Source: Cordia subcordata (Eukaryota > Streptophyta > Magnoliopsida > Boraginales > Cordiaceae). From it: a stretch of DNA of 64,000 nucleotides. The stretch is taken from contig JAPTOF010000001.1 in the NCBI GenBank assembly GCA_028554755.1, positions 30,782,501 to 30,846,500 on the forward strand, read 5' to 3'. Position numbers and translations under genes: made by a program. Position 1 is the stretch's first letter. Every line of letters starts with the position of its first letter. Positions 9,961 through 20,600 of this stretch are shown piece by piece. The notes below the pieces were generated by a model. It did no database searches. It saw only the letters and a list, made by a program, of their open reading frames with translations, and was not told the origin of the DNA.

Positions 9961-11556
9961 TCTTTTTCCTTATACCTTCTGCGCTTTGATGATTATTAGG
10001 TAATTTGTGCCACGCAACTTTAAACATGTTTTACTCTAACATTGGTGCCCGGCTAGGGGCATTAAATCCAGCGCTACTAGGAGGCATCCTAGGCTCGTTC
10101 ATATTTTTTTCTTGTTTTTCTTGTATTTAGTTGCCTTTGCTTTTGTATGTAGTAGATTAGTTTTTTTGTACTTATTCTTGCTTTGTATATAATAGATTAG
10201 ATTGTTTTTGTTTATCTTACCTTTTAATAGTTTAGGCTTTCTTTTATTTGTTTTCATTCTTAATAGGTTAGATTTTTGCACTCTTACTTATTCTTGCTCC
10301 TTTTCTTCATTTGTGCATCAATCCTTTACCCTTTGTATACATCCTTGTTTATCATTTCAAATGTCAATGTGAGCTTGCATAGTATTATCTTCTAATCTCT
10401 TATTTGTTTTTTTTTTATAGCATTAGTGCTTTTTATAAAGATAGGGCTAGTAAATGATCAAACATCATTGGCATTTAGGACTTCTACGCAAACGAGGTTG
10501 TATCGCTATATTCTTTACTTGTCCCTATCTATCCCCCTCCATATTCCCCATATGTATTTCATGTGCTTGCTTGTTATGCTTACATGCTATTTGCTTGAGG
10601 ACAAGCAAAGTTTAGGTTTGGGGGTGTAGTTGCTCATTTATTGTTTGTATCATATTTGGGATAGATTTTGTTGCCATATCTTATTTTTTTGCTTAAAATG
10701 TGTTCAAATTTTTCAATTTTTTTGCATATTTTGAGTTGGTTTTTCTCCACGTTGGTTGGAGAGTTGGCTTTTGCAATTGACTTAATTGATTGGAGAAGAT
10801 GAGGGTGTATTGTGGGGAGTAAATGGAGTGTGGGGTATGATTTAGACTTTGAAGAGAATCATTTTGAAAACTGTGGGGAGTGAGTATTTCTAAGAATGTA
10901 CCTTGTAGTTTTCCCACAACTTGGTTGGAAAAAGTGTTTTTAAAGGATTGTTGATATGATTGCCATTCCTTGATTGGTTCTTTTAGTGTGCCTTAGCCTT
11001 TTCTTTTTCCTTTCTTTTTGTTCTATTTATGTATTGAGAAAAAGTGCAAAAAAAAAAAAGAATGAAAAATGCAAAAATGAGAAAAAAATGGGATAAAGAG
11101 AAAAAGCCAAAAGGCAACAAAAAGATTGAATAGTGAAGTATGTTGAATAAGTGTCAAATGACACAATATCAAATTGACACAAGTATCTCTTTTGTTCTTT
11201 CATGTATTGTGGATAAGGCTCTTACGTCAATGTGAGCCATTGTGATGTATCTTCTCTTCCTTGTATCTTTGGGGCTATGTGCATATTGGGAGGCCATGTC
11301 AGTTGATAGAGTACGAAGTATCAACATCCTGAGTGCGTGAGTTGGAATCCTAAGTTTGTGGTGGTGTTAGCTACTTGGTAAGTTCACAAGGGGTGCGAGA
11401 CCCCTTGTAATTGAAGGGAGGATCTGAAAAAGGTTAGGGAAACTCTTACACGAAAGGAATGACCCCTTATACTCCCTTAGAGGCAAAAAGATAGCAAGTC
11501 AATACAATTGGTAACTCTTTGAAAAGCATGTGGATAGACTTCATTTAGGTTTCATT
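9961..11556 (+). other. Non-coding 3' interior of the LTR element
   Basis: This holds the GGTGCCCGGCTAGGGGC and TTAAATCCAGCGCTACTAGG motifs near 10,045, typical of long plant Ty3 elements after gag, then T-rich DNA and, at 10597-10627, a copy of the polypurine tract. An A-rich run lies near 11,048. No pol motif is seen in any frame. Confidence 0.7.
10597..10627 (+). repeat. Internal copy of the polypurine tract
   Basis: GAGGACAAGCAAAGTTTAGG then TTTGGGGGTGT closely matches the true tract at 11557-11587, which precedes the 3' LTR; the copies are 960 bp apart. The internal copy is not followed by LTR sequence. Confidence 0.75.
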
Positions 11557-11587
11557 GAGGACAAGCAAAGGAAAGGTTTGGGGGTGT
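11557..11587 (+). other. Polypurine tract before the 3' LTR
   Basis: GAGGACAAGCAAAGGAAAGG followed by TTTGGGGGTGT directly abuts the 3' LTR, as expected for the plus-strand primer. Confidence 0.88.
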
Positions 11588-13115
11588 TGATGTGTATCAT
11601 TTGTGTATGTTTGCATCTAGTTTTTGCATGCACATTTAAGGGTGTCTAAAGCATAATTGAGTGCACTTAGTATAAAGTTTATGCATATTTGTTAATATTT
11701 GCACATAATGTATTTAGATGCATAAATACTACACTAAATGTTATATTCCATGTTTTAGGAGTGTTTTGGAAGGGTTTAAGCTTACACGAAGAAGAAATGA
11801 GCTAACGGCTGAAGACTGGAAGAAAAGGAATGAAGAAGGGAGCATTCTGACCCAGGCAGTCAACCCGGAAGAATTGCCGGTTGACCGGCCACCCTAAAGA
11901 ACATAAAAATTAAGCCGGTCGAGTTGCCCGCCAGAGCCGGAAAGTCCCATTAGTAAGCCGGTCGAGTTTATCAAGGAGTCGGTCGACCGGCTAGGTCGAC
12001 TGGCTGTGTGCTGAAGCTATTTATAAATTGCTCGTTTTAGCTCATTTTCAGGGAGGAACTTTAGTTTCTTAAAAAACCTAATAAACTCTAACCTTTTACC
12101 CACTTCACCAAACACCCAAAACCACCATCCCACACCAAACCAAGCAAGGATTGAAACTTGTAACAAGAGATTGAAAGGTTTTGCTTTGGGTTTGAGCAAG
12201 GGTTTGAAGGAGAGTTTCTTATTTATCTTCTTATTCTTGTAAATATGCTTTGTATTTGAGTAAGATCTAGGGTTGATTGATGTTATACATTAGATTAGGG
12301 TCATGAATATTGATTTGTGAATATCTTTGGCTATTAATACATGTTTCTTTACATTGATTAATGGCATGAATCAATATGTCTATGTGTTGATAATCAAACA
12401 TGTCTATGTGTTTGTTAAAATGCCTAAGTGAAGTTGCATGTGTTATTTTGTGCTTAAACGCTATCGATAGTGGTGTCACCTTAGCCTTAATCCATGTTAA
12501 TGGCATGAACCTTATTTGCAACTAAGTGTGTTGATCAATATGCTTAATTAATGACTTGTGTGATAGGAGTATACCTCTAGTCTGAAACAATACTAAAAGG
12601 GTACCCGTTAGCACTAGTTAGTGCTTTAGGAGTCTAATCTCTAGTCTGAAACAATACTAATAGGTTAGTCTCTCAAGTAGGACATTGATCAACACCAAAG
12701 AAAACTTAGTTAATTAAACTCGAGATTAATTAGTTAAAAACTCTAGAGAGCAACTGAGCCACAGATAGACCGAATCGTTATAATAGCCCGAGTCTTGCTG
12801 CAATACAATCGCCCCAGATCGCCTTCAACCTTGTAGAGCTTTATTTCCTTAGTTTGGCACCCTAGGTTCCTCCATTGGACTAGGTTAGCTTAGGTTTATT
12901 TTCCTTTCCCCGAGCTCCCTTTGATCCTAAAGAAACCACACACACGCAAGTAGCTAGTTTAAGGCATCGAGCACGTAGAGATCAAACTAAGGTAGCCTCC
13001 CTGTGGAAACGATTCTCGTACGCACACACTATACTAGACACGATCCGTATGCTTGCGAGTGTAAAACTTGGTTGCATTTGTGATTCATTCTCACATACTA
13101 CCGAGAATACGATCA
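11588..13115 (+). repeat. 3' LTR
   Basis: This 1,528-bp LTR matches the 5' LTR along its whole length. It carries a short extra GGTCGACTGGCT copy near 11,994 that the 5' LTR lacks, and the TATA region reads TTTATAAATTGC. It ends ACGATCA, followed by the resumed Ulp1-like gene. Confidence 0.95.
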
Positions 13116-14450
13116 GCTGTAGCTAGAGTGAAGTGTTTGTTTGCTTTGAAGGGCAAGAAAGTTAAAGGTTCTAGTAAAAAGAAACTAGAAATGGGTCCTG
13201 CTGCTATTTCTATTGCCTTTAGTAGTGACAATACCAATGTCACCCCTCCACCTATATGTACGCTTACTATTAAGGAAGCTAAAAAAAAATTCATGCTTGA
13301 TGATCCTGCACTACTTGATTTTTTATTCTCCCTTGATAAGAACTCTAGGTAATATGTTGTGTTTCTTATATATCTTATCAATTTTTTTGGGGCAAATTAA
13401 GATAGCTATAACATCTTATATGCTCCAGGGAAGTCGTTGTAGACACGGGCTATATGGGATTGACACGAGCCTAAATTTCTGAACTCACTTTTTCATTTCC
13501 TCACCTGTGAGTAATTTAGTTTTATATTGTTTATTTATGTTAGTAAGTAAAGTTAATTATTATTAATAAATTTTTTAAGCACATTGTCTTTTGACAGATT
13601 GTGGGCTACTATGTCTTTTAACTTTGCATGGATGCTCAGGCAAAAGATTCTAGAACGCTTAAGTGGTATTTTCACACACAGTTTTCAGGGAGTATTACTA
13701 CCTTTCATTTTATTTTATAAAAAATAATTGGTTTTACTTACTAACTGTACCATTTCTTTGTACTAATATGATCTTAATTTGCATACTTTGCAGCAACAAA
13801 TTCTTCAAGAGATCAAGAGAGTACTTGTTAAGGAAGTAACACTTCAACAGCTTTTTTGGGATTCGCATGTTCACTAAGAAGTTGGTGGGCTGCCACCAGG
13901 TATTCATAATCTGTGCAAAAACATTAAAGGTTGTCTATCTTTCTGTGAAATATGTATTATTACATTTCTTTTGTACAGGTGTTCATCCCAGCAAATTATA
14001 TGAATTAATATTGGTATCTTGCAATAGTTGATTTCTATTTGCAAGAGGTTTGCATCTGTGATAGTCAGAAGAGAGATGAATACCAGGTTGGTGTCAATGA
14101 AAAAGTGAAAAAGTTTATAAGAATTTGATGAAAATGCTTAAAATAATTTGTTCTTTTCCTTACATTTATTGCTTACAAATGTTAAAATTACACAAGTTAA
14201 ACACTTGATAAATTTTTCAAGCCCATTGATGGGCTAGAGTACACAAAAAAGAGGCCAGTCTATGACTTTCTTGTGAACCGTCCTCTATGGGTGCTGAAGT
14301 ACTTAAGATCAGCTGGTTGTGGTGTTTACGTTTGCATGATGATGAAGCACACTGGACATCTAGGTGTTTTTTTGGTAGTTTTTTCCACCACACATCGTGA
14401 AGATTTACTTATAGAAATGTGGTGCCATTAGGGTAATATTACAAACTGGG
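13116..14450 (+). pseudogene. 3' part of the Ulp1-like (peptidase C48) transposon gene
   Basis: The first exon (13,116-13,350) encodes a Lys-rich segment and then ICTLTIKEAKKKFMLDDPAL. Later exons carry C48 motifs: VFIPAN and, after a stop, YWYLAIVDFYLQEVCICDS at 13,979-14,070, and SAGCGVYVCMMMKH at 14,308-14,352. These fit the His/Asp and Cys parts of a Ulp1 (SUMO protease) active site, but the His of the usual HWYL motif is Tyr (C-to-T) and a stop precedes it, so the gene is dead. Ulp1-like genes of this sort are common in plant Mutator-like elements. Exon limits between 13,350 and 14,310 are uncertain. Confidence 0.65.
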
Positions 14451-15159
14451 CCATTGGGGTAATCTTACAAACTGAGCTATCCGTGATGATGGAGAGGATG
14501 AGGGTGCAGACGAGTGAAAGTATTGAATTTTTAACTATGATGCTTTGGTTGGTTTATGGACATTTTTACGATTTGATGTTGTTTGTGTTGGTTGGTTTAT
14601 GAACAATATTTAATTTGGTGGTTTCTGGACAATGTTTATGAATGTTTTATTCAGTTATGGACAGTGGGCATGAATGGTTTTTATGTTATATGGGTTGGAT
14701 TGTCGATAGCTGTGAATTGTTTGATGGTTTGTGGACAATTATGCATGTATAAATGGGCGGTTTATGTACGCTTATCTTTATTATAGATAGTAGATTATGC
14801 ATGTATGAATATGGATAGTTTTCTTTATTACCTTTATTAGGCTGTGGTTCTCTAGTTTTTTGAGACAATTTCAAGTTTTGATGTATCTTATGTTTATGGA
14901 TAGGAAATGCTCAAATGATTGCCTCCTTTTGGGTGACACCAAAGAAATAGCCACAAAGGTATGGCTCCGCCCACATTTGTCTCCTTTGGTACATTTGTTG
15001 AATTCATTTGTTATTTTGAATCTCGTACAGAGTTATCATATGCTGTCACGGATCCTCAAATTCATGAACAAAATAATTTTGTGACATATAATGGTTAAAG
15101 ATTCCATTAAAATCCTTGATTTTCATGCTGGTTCTAGCATTGCACTGAAGGTTCCACTT
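14451..15159. other. Spacer with loose TGG-rich repeats
   Basis: From 14,540 to 14,800 the motif GTTTATGGACA or GTTTATGAACA recurs with variations (GGTTGGTTTATG twice), a degenerate low-copy repeat. ORFs of 67, 62 and 74 codons here have no recognisable product. Confidence 0.45.
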
Positions 15160-16235
15160 GCACAACCTATGTTGAACATCCCAGTTGCACTTGCTGAATT
15201 GCAGCGTGCATGGACTTGTCTCCGTCCGTTACAACCGACAGTGGCCTCTTGTTGTTCATTGCTCGAAAAAGTGTGTTCAATACCCATATATAGGATTCAA
15301 TGCATTCATTTTTATAGTAACGGCACCGAACATGCATGTGTTTCGACAATTGCTTGCCTTGGCAAAAATTACTAGAGGAAATTTGTATGCGTTGGTCTTG
15401 TAAGTTGCATCAAACACAAACATGTCTCCAAATGCTTAATATTCTTTAATCGACCAGCCATCGCACCAAAACAGCTTATCCAACCAGTTTATATCATCAA
15501 CAGTGTGACTAAAAAAGAACGCAGGGTCACTATCAGCTTTGCCTCGCAAAAACGATGATGCAATATTGGCATCACCAATGGAAACCTTTTCTTGTTTATC
15601 CCAGCTAATTGCATTGAACAGGTCTTTCTTAGTAAACCGTACACTATGATACCACCTGTTTCATTCTTAAATAAATCCATGATTTTAGTAAAGCTTATCC
15701 CAGAACGCAGCATGGATTGAGTTTGATCCATCTGAGCTTCGTCAATTCATTGGTGTGAACGAAGTAGTAGGGTGCCGAATGCTAGAACTAATTTGTGATT
15801 GTGCTGGCTCACACATTTCTTCACGACATAACATGATAGGCTACTGTCAAATTTTATCTGCGTTATAGCCTTGCAAACACATTTTGTCAATGGCATTTGT
15901 TGTTTTTTTCCTGTCCTCAAATCCATAAACTCTTTCCTCTGAGCACTAGCACAAGAATATGTAAATATTCTACTCATAATTTGCTCATTATGTTTTTTAT
16001 GGTGCACCTTTGGGTACTAAACCCATGAATTTGAATTTACAAATTATAAAATCTATATGCCTCATCTTTATTTAGAAAATAACGATCGAGAATCTCTTCA
16101 TTGCTCATGTTGTAAAGCCTTAATCTACCCCTTATCACTCGATAAAGATGCAACATTTTTTTCATCAATTTCTTCTACATATTGTGCGTCTTCATCATTT
16201 ATTGATTTGTTAATATCAAAATTCATTTTTTGTAA
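15160..16235 (-). pseudogene. FAR1-like transposase pseudogene
   Basis: On the minus strand, from about 16,235 downward, the pieces line up with the FAR1/FHY3 family of MULE transposases: NKDEAYRFYNL (N-terminal zinc-cluster region), a basic part ending YVVKKCVSQHNHKLV (the HNH signature), a middle part with NETGGIIVYGL, then KLFWCDGWSIKEY, FGDMFVFDATYKTNAYKFPL and KRPLSVVTDGDKSMHAAIQQ. The first two catalytic Asp residues (FDATY and VTDGD) are visible; the Glu and the SWIM zinc finger are missing because the piece ends near 15,160. At least four frameshifts or stops are present. It could be a decayed relative of the Ulp1-like gene's element, but the two face opposite ways. Confidence 0.85.
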
Positions 16236-16860
16236 ACTTCAGAATATAATAAAAGAAATCACATATTTGTGAACATTAAATTAAAATAGTAGTATTAGTA
16301 ATAATATAAGAATAATAATTAACAATACTAATCTTACTATTAGTAGTAGTAGTAATAGAACTAGTTAATAATTAACATACATACATGCCTCAACTTTGGA
16401 CTGTCATCGGATTGTCTAAAAATAATATTTACTAATAATACTAATTTTATAATATTATTATTAATATTAGTACAATACTTATTACATTAAAATTGTATTA
16501 TTATTATTATTGTTGTTGTTGTTGTCGTCGTCGTTGTTGTTGTTGCTGTTGCCGTTCTTGTTGTTGAAGGTATGAGTTAAAAATATTAATTTAAAGTGTG
16601 ATTATAAAATTAATCGTTATTAGTTTACTATTAACAATAATAGTTATAATATTCTATTGTTGTTATGCAAATTAGAGTATTAATTATAATAATAATAATA
16701 TAAAAAGTAGTAGTATCAAGTATAAATATTTATAAAATTAATAGCAGTGAAATTAACATCAGTGAAAATAATATTAATATCAACTATTATTATATAATAA
16801 CGTAACAAAAAAATAAATATATAATCAAATAATACTTAGACTTTATATGCAGCTTATACA
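16236..16860. repeat. AT-rich region with trinucleotide repeats
   Basis: Short impure runs of ATT, TAA and TAG are spread through 16,275-16,810, with a cleaner TTA/TTG/TCG run at 16,496-16,565 (TTGTTGTTGTTGTCGTCGTC). No gene is seen. Confidence 0.8.
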
Positions 16861-17663
16861 TTTTTAAAACGTTAATATCTACCAATCAAATTGTATGTAA
16901 CGTTTCAAAGTTAAAAATTTACAAAATTACACATTCCCGAACGTTGCATGGCTACTATTTATATAGTGAAATGCTGGCCGAGCATGATTTGAAAGATCTT
17001 ACAAATCTTTATATTTTTCACATTTTTCCTTACATGTCAACTCATGTCAAGTGTTGACTTGACATGTCAGCAGAAAAGTCCGGGGGGACGTGCACAGTGG
17101 ATCAGTTGTTGGCCTTGGAATTAATAATTTTACAAATGCCGCCGGCAATGTAGTTGGAGCCTATTTTCATCGTATAGATGGGGCTTAAAAGAATTTTGCG
17201 AACTTTGAATTTTGCAACTTTTATCACCCCCCCCCCCCCGCCCCCCAATTGCAGCATGTCCCGTTTTGCTTGGTTCGTTTGGAATGAACCATTGGTTTTG
17301 TAGATTTTTCGCCAAACTCGGGGTCTACTCAGCACTAGCATCACAAAATGTCAACAATTCTTCCACCTTTCTGCCTAGAATACTTGGGAAGCCAACTAAT
17401 TAAGACATACAAAGACACATATATATCAAAAGCTCATCAAGCTGCTTTAATATGCATTAACCGATATCGTTGAGATGGCCCCTATGCAACCATTTCAAAG
17501 TTTACATATATTTGGAAAAACAAAACTCAGAATCACGTTAGAATATACTCAGAAGAATCATATCTTCTTGCAACTTATTTTTTCTTTGTTTCTACCTGCA
17601 CGACTTTTGCTATTTCTAGTCCCAAATTTTGAGCACGCATTCTGAAGTCTTCTGTAAACCTTT
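16861..17663. other. Spacer and probable 3' UTR of the ferrochelatase gene
   Basis: A C-run at about 17,228 sits in an otherwise AT-rich stretch. ORFs of 80, 61 and 63 codons around it are not recognised. The 200-250 bases just beyond the ferrochelatase stop at 17,664 are probably its 3' UTR; I did not identify a firm poly(A) site. Confidence 0.45.
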
Positions 17664-20600
17664 TCACAAGAGGTAATTCCTAAATGCCAATATAGCTTTA
17701 GGTGATAAGAGCAAAACAAATGCTAAGATTGAGCCAAAAAGCAGTTTGATGATATATCCCAATGGATCATTTTCAACATCTTCAGATATACTACTTGGTG
17801 GTGACATTGCCATCGCTGAAGGCAGAGCTTCAATTACTGCATCCGCCAGGTCAGTGATGAATGATGAGGTGCAATTCAAAGCAGGGACTCTACCCCAATT
17901 TTCTATACCTGATTCAAGAGCCAACTCCTTGTATTCCATATCGATCTCTTCTAGTGTCTCTATGTGTTCACTCACAAAGCTGTAATTCAAAGCACAAGTA
18001 CATCGTCGTGTCAATAGATCACCCAGCACAAGATATATTGATCACAAATCAGAAAAACAAAACTAAATGAATAAGTAAAAAGTTCATGTCCACACTTTCA
18101 AATTGATTTCTGTAAATTCCGGTGCAATGCTTTAAAAGTTAAGAATAGAAATAAATATTACATGTCCCAGACAAAAGTCAACACAGAATAAGTGTACAGG
18201 CTGCCCTAGAAATAACTACAGTTAATATAATTCACACATTTGTAGCTGCAATATCGAGTAACTTTACCTTTTTATTTCCTTATTTCTCTCCTCAAACAAC
18301 TTCACAGAAAACTTATAGCTATTTCATTGGCAGACTCATAATCCCAGAAAAATTGAATTGATCCTAATGATCAGAAGTTCCTAACCATCAACTTCAACAT
18401 AATTGGTAAAGTAAAACAACCCCCCCCCCCCCAACAAAAAAAAAAACACACAAAAACCGAAAACCCTCTGTGGTTAGCCAAAAGTGTGTGTTTCCTCTCT
18501 ATAGTTTATAAATTAGCTAGTCACCCCTTCAGTCTACAAAATTGGGTATATAACTCCCCTAATATCCATCCAATAAAATAGCAACTGCATAGCATGCATG
18601 ACAAAACAAAATGTGCATACATTTTGACATAATTGTACCAAGAAGGACAAGAAAGCCCTCAATGGACTATCTTACACTTAATAAACGTTAAAATAAAGGG
18701 TAATATGTTCATTTAACACATGAAAAGAAAGACTAATTAAAAATTCCGGCCACCCCACCTCTACCGCCACCCTCTCTGTGAGCCCACCCTACAACAAAAC
18801 CACCACCCATGAACCCCAAATCCCAAACACCAACCCCTACCCCCCATCTCGCGTGTGGGTTTCGAGTCTGTGTTGTATTGTGTATGCATAGTGTGTGTAT
18901 GCAAGAGAGAGGGAGAGGGAAGTGAGGTGGTGGTGGCTCTAGATGGTGGGTGGAGGAGGCTGCATGGAGGGGGCACTGCTAGTGTGGCGGAGAGGGTGAG
19001 CAGGTGGGGTGGAGTCCACATGTCTTGTCCCTATTGGTTGGGAATTTTTCCTTTTTTTTCCATTTTTGTTAATATTGAGATGTCAGATAAGTCATTTGTA
19101 CATCTATATTTAAAAACTAACAGCCATTAGCCCTAGGGGCTTGTGCAGTAATTCATGGTATTATCAACTAATTTATAAACCATATGGGAAAACTCGCACT
19201 TTTGTCTAACCACAAAGAGTACAAGCATTTTACTGTGATTTTTAAAAGCATAAGATCTTATTGATATTGCTCCAGTACTGGAGCAGTTTTATCCAACAAC
19301 AGATTATGATCCCATATCATAAGTTCAAAACTATCTTCTATAATTGTTGGTGATCAAACTCATTTATACATGTGCAAGTTTCTTCTCCCCTTGTGTACAG
19401 CTAATGAATCATCTTATACCAGCACCAAAAATACAGCAGATAAGTGAAATACATGACATACCAACAAGAAAGATATATGAGTTCAATGTTCATGTCTGCT
19501 TCCAGGATATTATCTAAAAATGAGACCTGAAATTGACCATCAACATAACCATTTGTCTACCCAAGCATAAAACTTGCTAAGGCTTATTATAGAACTTCCA
19601 ATATTTAAAACTTCTAGATAGAACTAGTAAATTGCAATGTTCACAACAAGATCTTTTTAATAAATAATATAACCCTGAGCATGACATTGGTGACTGTGGT
19701 GGTTAAACATGTTTCTTATGGTCTCAAAGTTCCTCTAGCAATTAGCATTTTACTAGAGAAGAAAATGAAAGGGGAATAAACAAGAGTGAACTCTTACAAT
19801 ACCAAAAATGTACAGAAAGAGAAGAATGGCATCAGGATTTTGAATACATACCTCACTGGAACAGCCAATAAAGATTTCACGCCTTTGCGGCCAAGCTCAA
19901 CAATCACTTCGTCAGTATAGGGTTTCAACCATTCAACAGGACCCACTCGACTCTGGCTTGCAGATGTCACCAAATTAATTAGCATACATAGAAATCTCTA
20001 AATTTCATTTGATTTCTCTCCCTCTCTATTCTCTAAATAATCATGCTCCTCTTGCTAAGAAAGACAAACAGCGAAAAATGTTGGTGTTTACTAGAGATGC
20101 AAGCCAAATACGTTGGTAGGTTAACACTCCATGAGATACCAGCCAATAAGAAAAACAAAAGTTGAGAAACTTGAATAATATAAGCCAACCTGGTAAGCCA
20201 AAGTGTGATTATTGTTAATTCCTCTTGCTTTGAGCTCTTGCATTATCAGTGAAATGCACTCCTCCATCTGATCTTTGTATGGATCACCCGCAACCTCAAC
20301 ATAACTTACCGGGACTCCATGTGCACTAAAGAATATCATGGCCTAGAATGTAAAGAAGATTCAAGGATTAGATTCATAATGTTAAATACAATAAATAAAT
20401 ATACCAGTATCCTTTCTATACTTAAACTTTTAGATGAGGTGGTAACTCAAATACATAGTAGAAGCATTTAACCAATATTCACACACATTATTGTGATTGA
20501 GCAAGGATTTGGCTCAGGGAGGAACTGACCTCCTCTGGATTGGAAAAAATTCGTAACTCCTTCTCTATCAAGTCAGCCATAGACTTGATGTAACCTTCTC

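Larger units (their letters stand above)
6841..13115 (+). mobile_element. LTR retrotransposon, Ty3-type, non-autonomous (no pol)
   Basis: Two direct LTRs (6841-8352 and 11588-13115) both begin TGATGTGTATCATTTG and end GAGAATACGATCA. A tRNA-Asp primer site follows the left LTR and a purine tract precedes the right one. The 3.2-kb interior encodes only a gag-like protein with a zinc knuckle; no protease, reverse transcriptase, RNase H or integrase motif is visible, so it would need enzymes from another element. The five bases on each side are ACTAT and GCTGT, matching at three of five positions with both differences A/G. The first 200 bp of the LTRs differ at about 12 sites, 11 of them transitions, so the insertion is not very recent. 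It splits a Ulp1-like gene. Confidence 0.93.
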
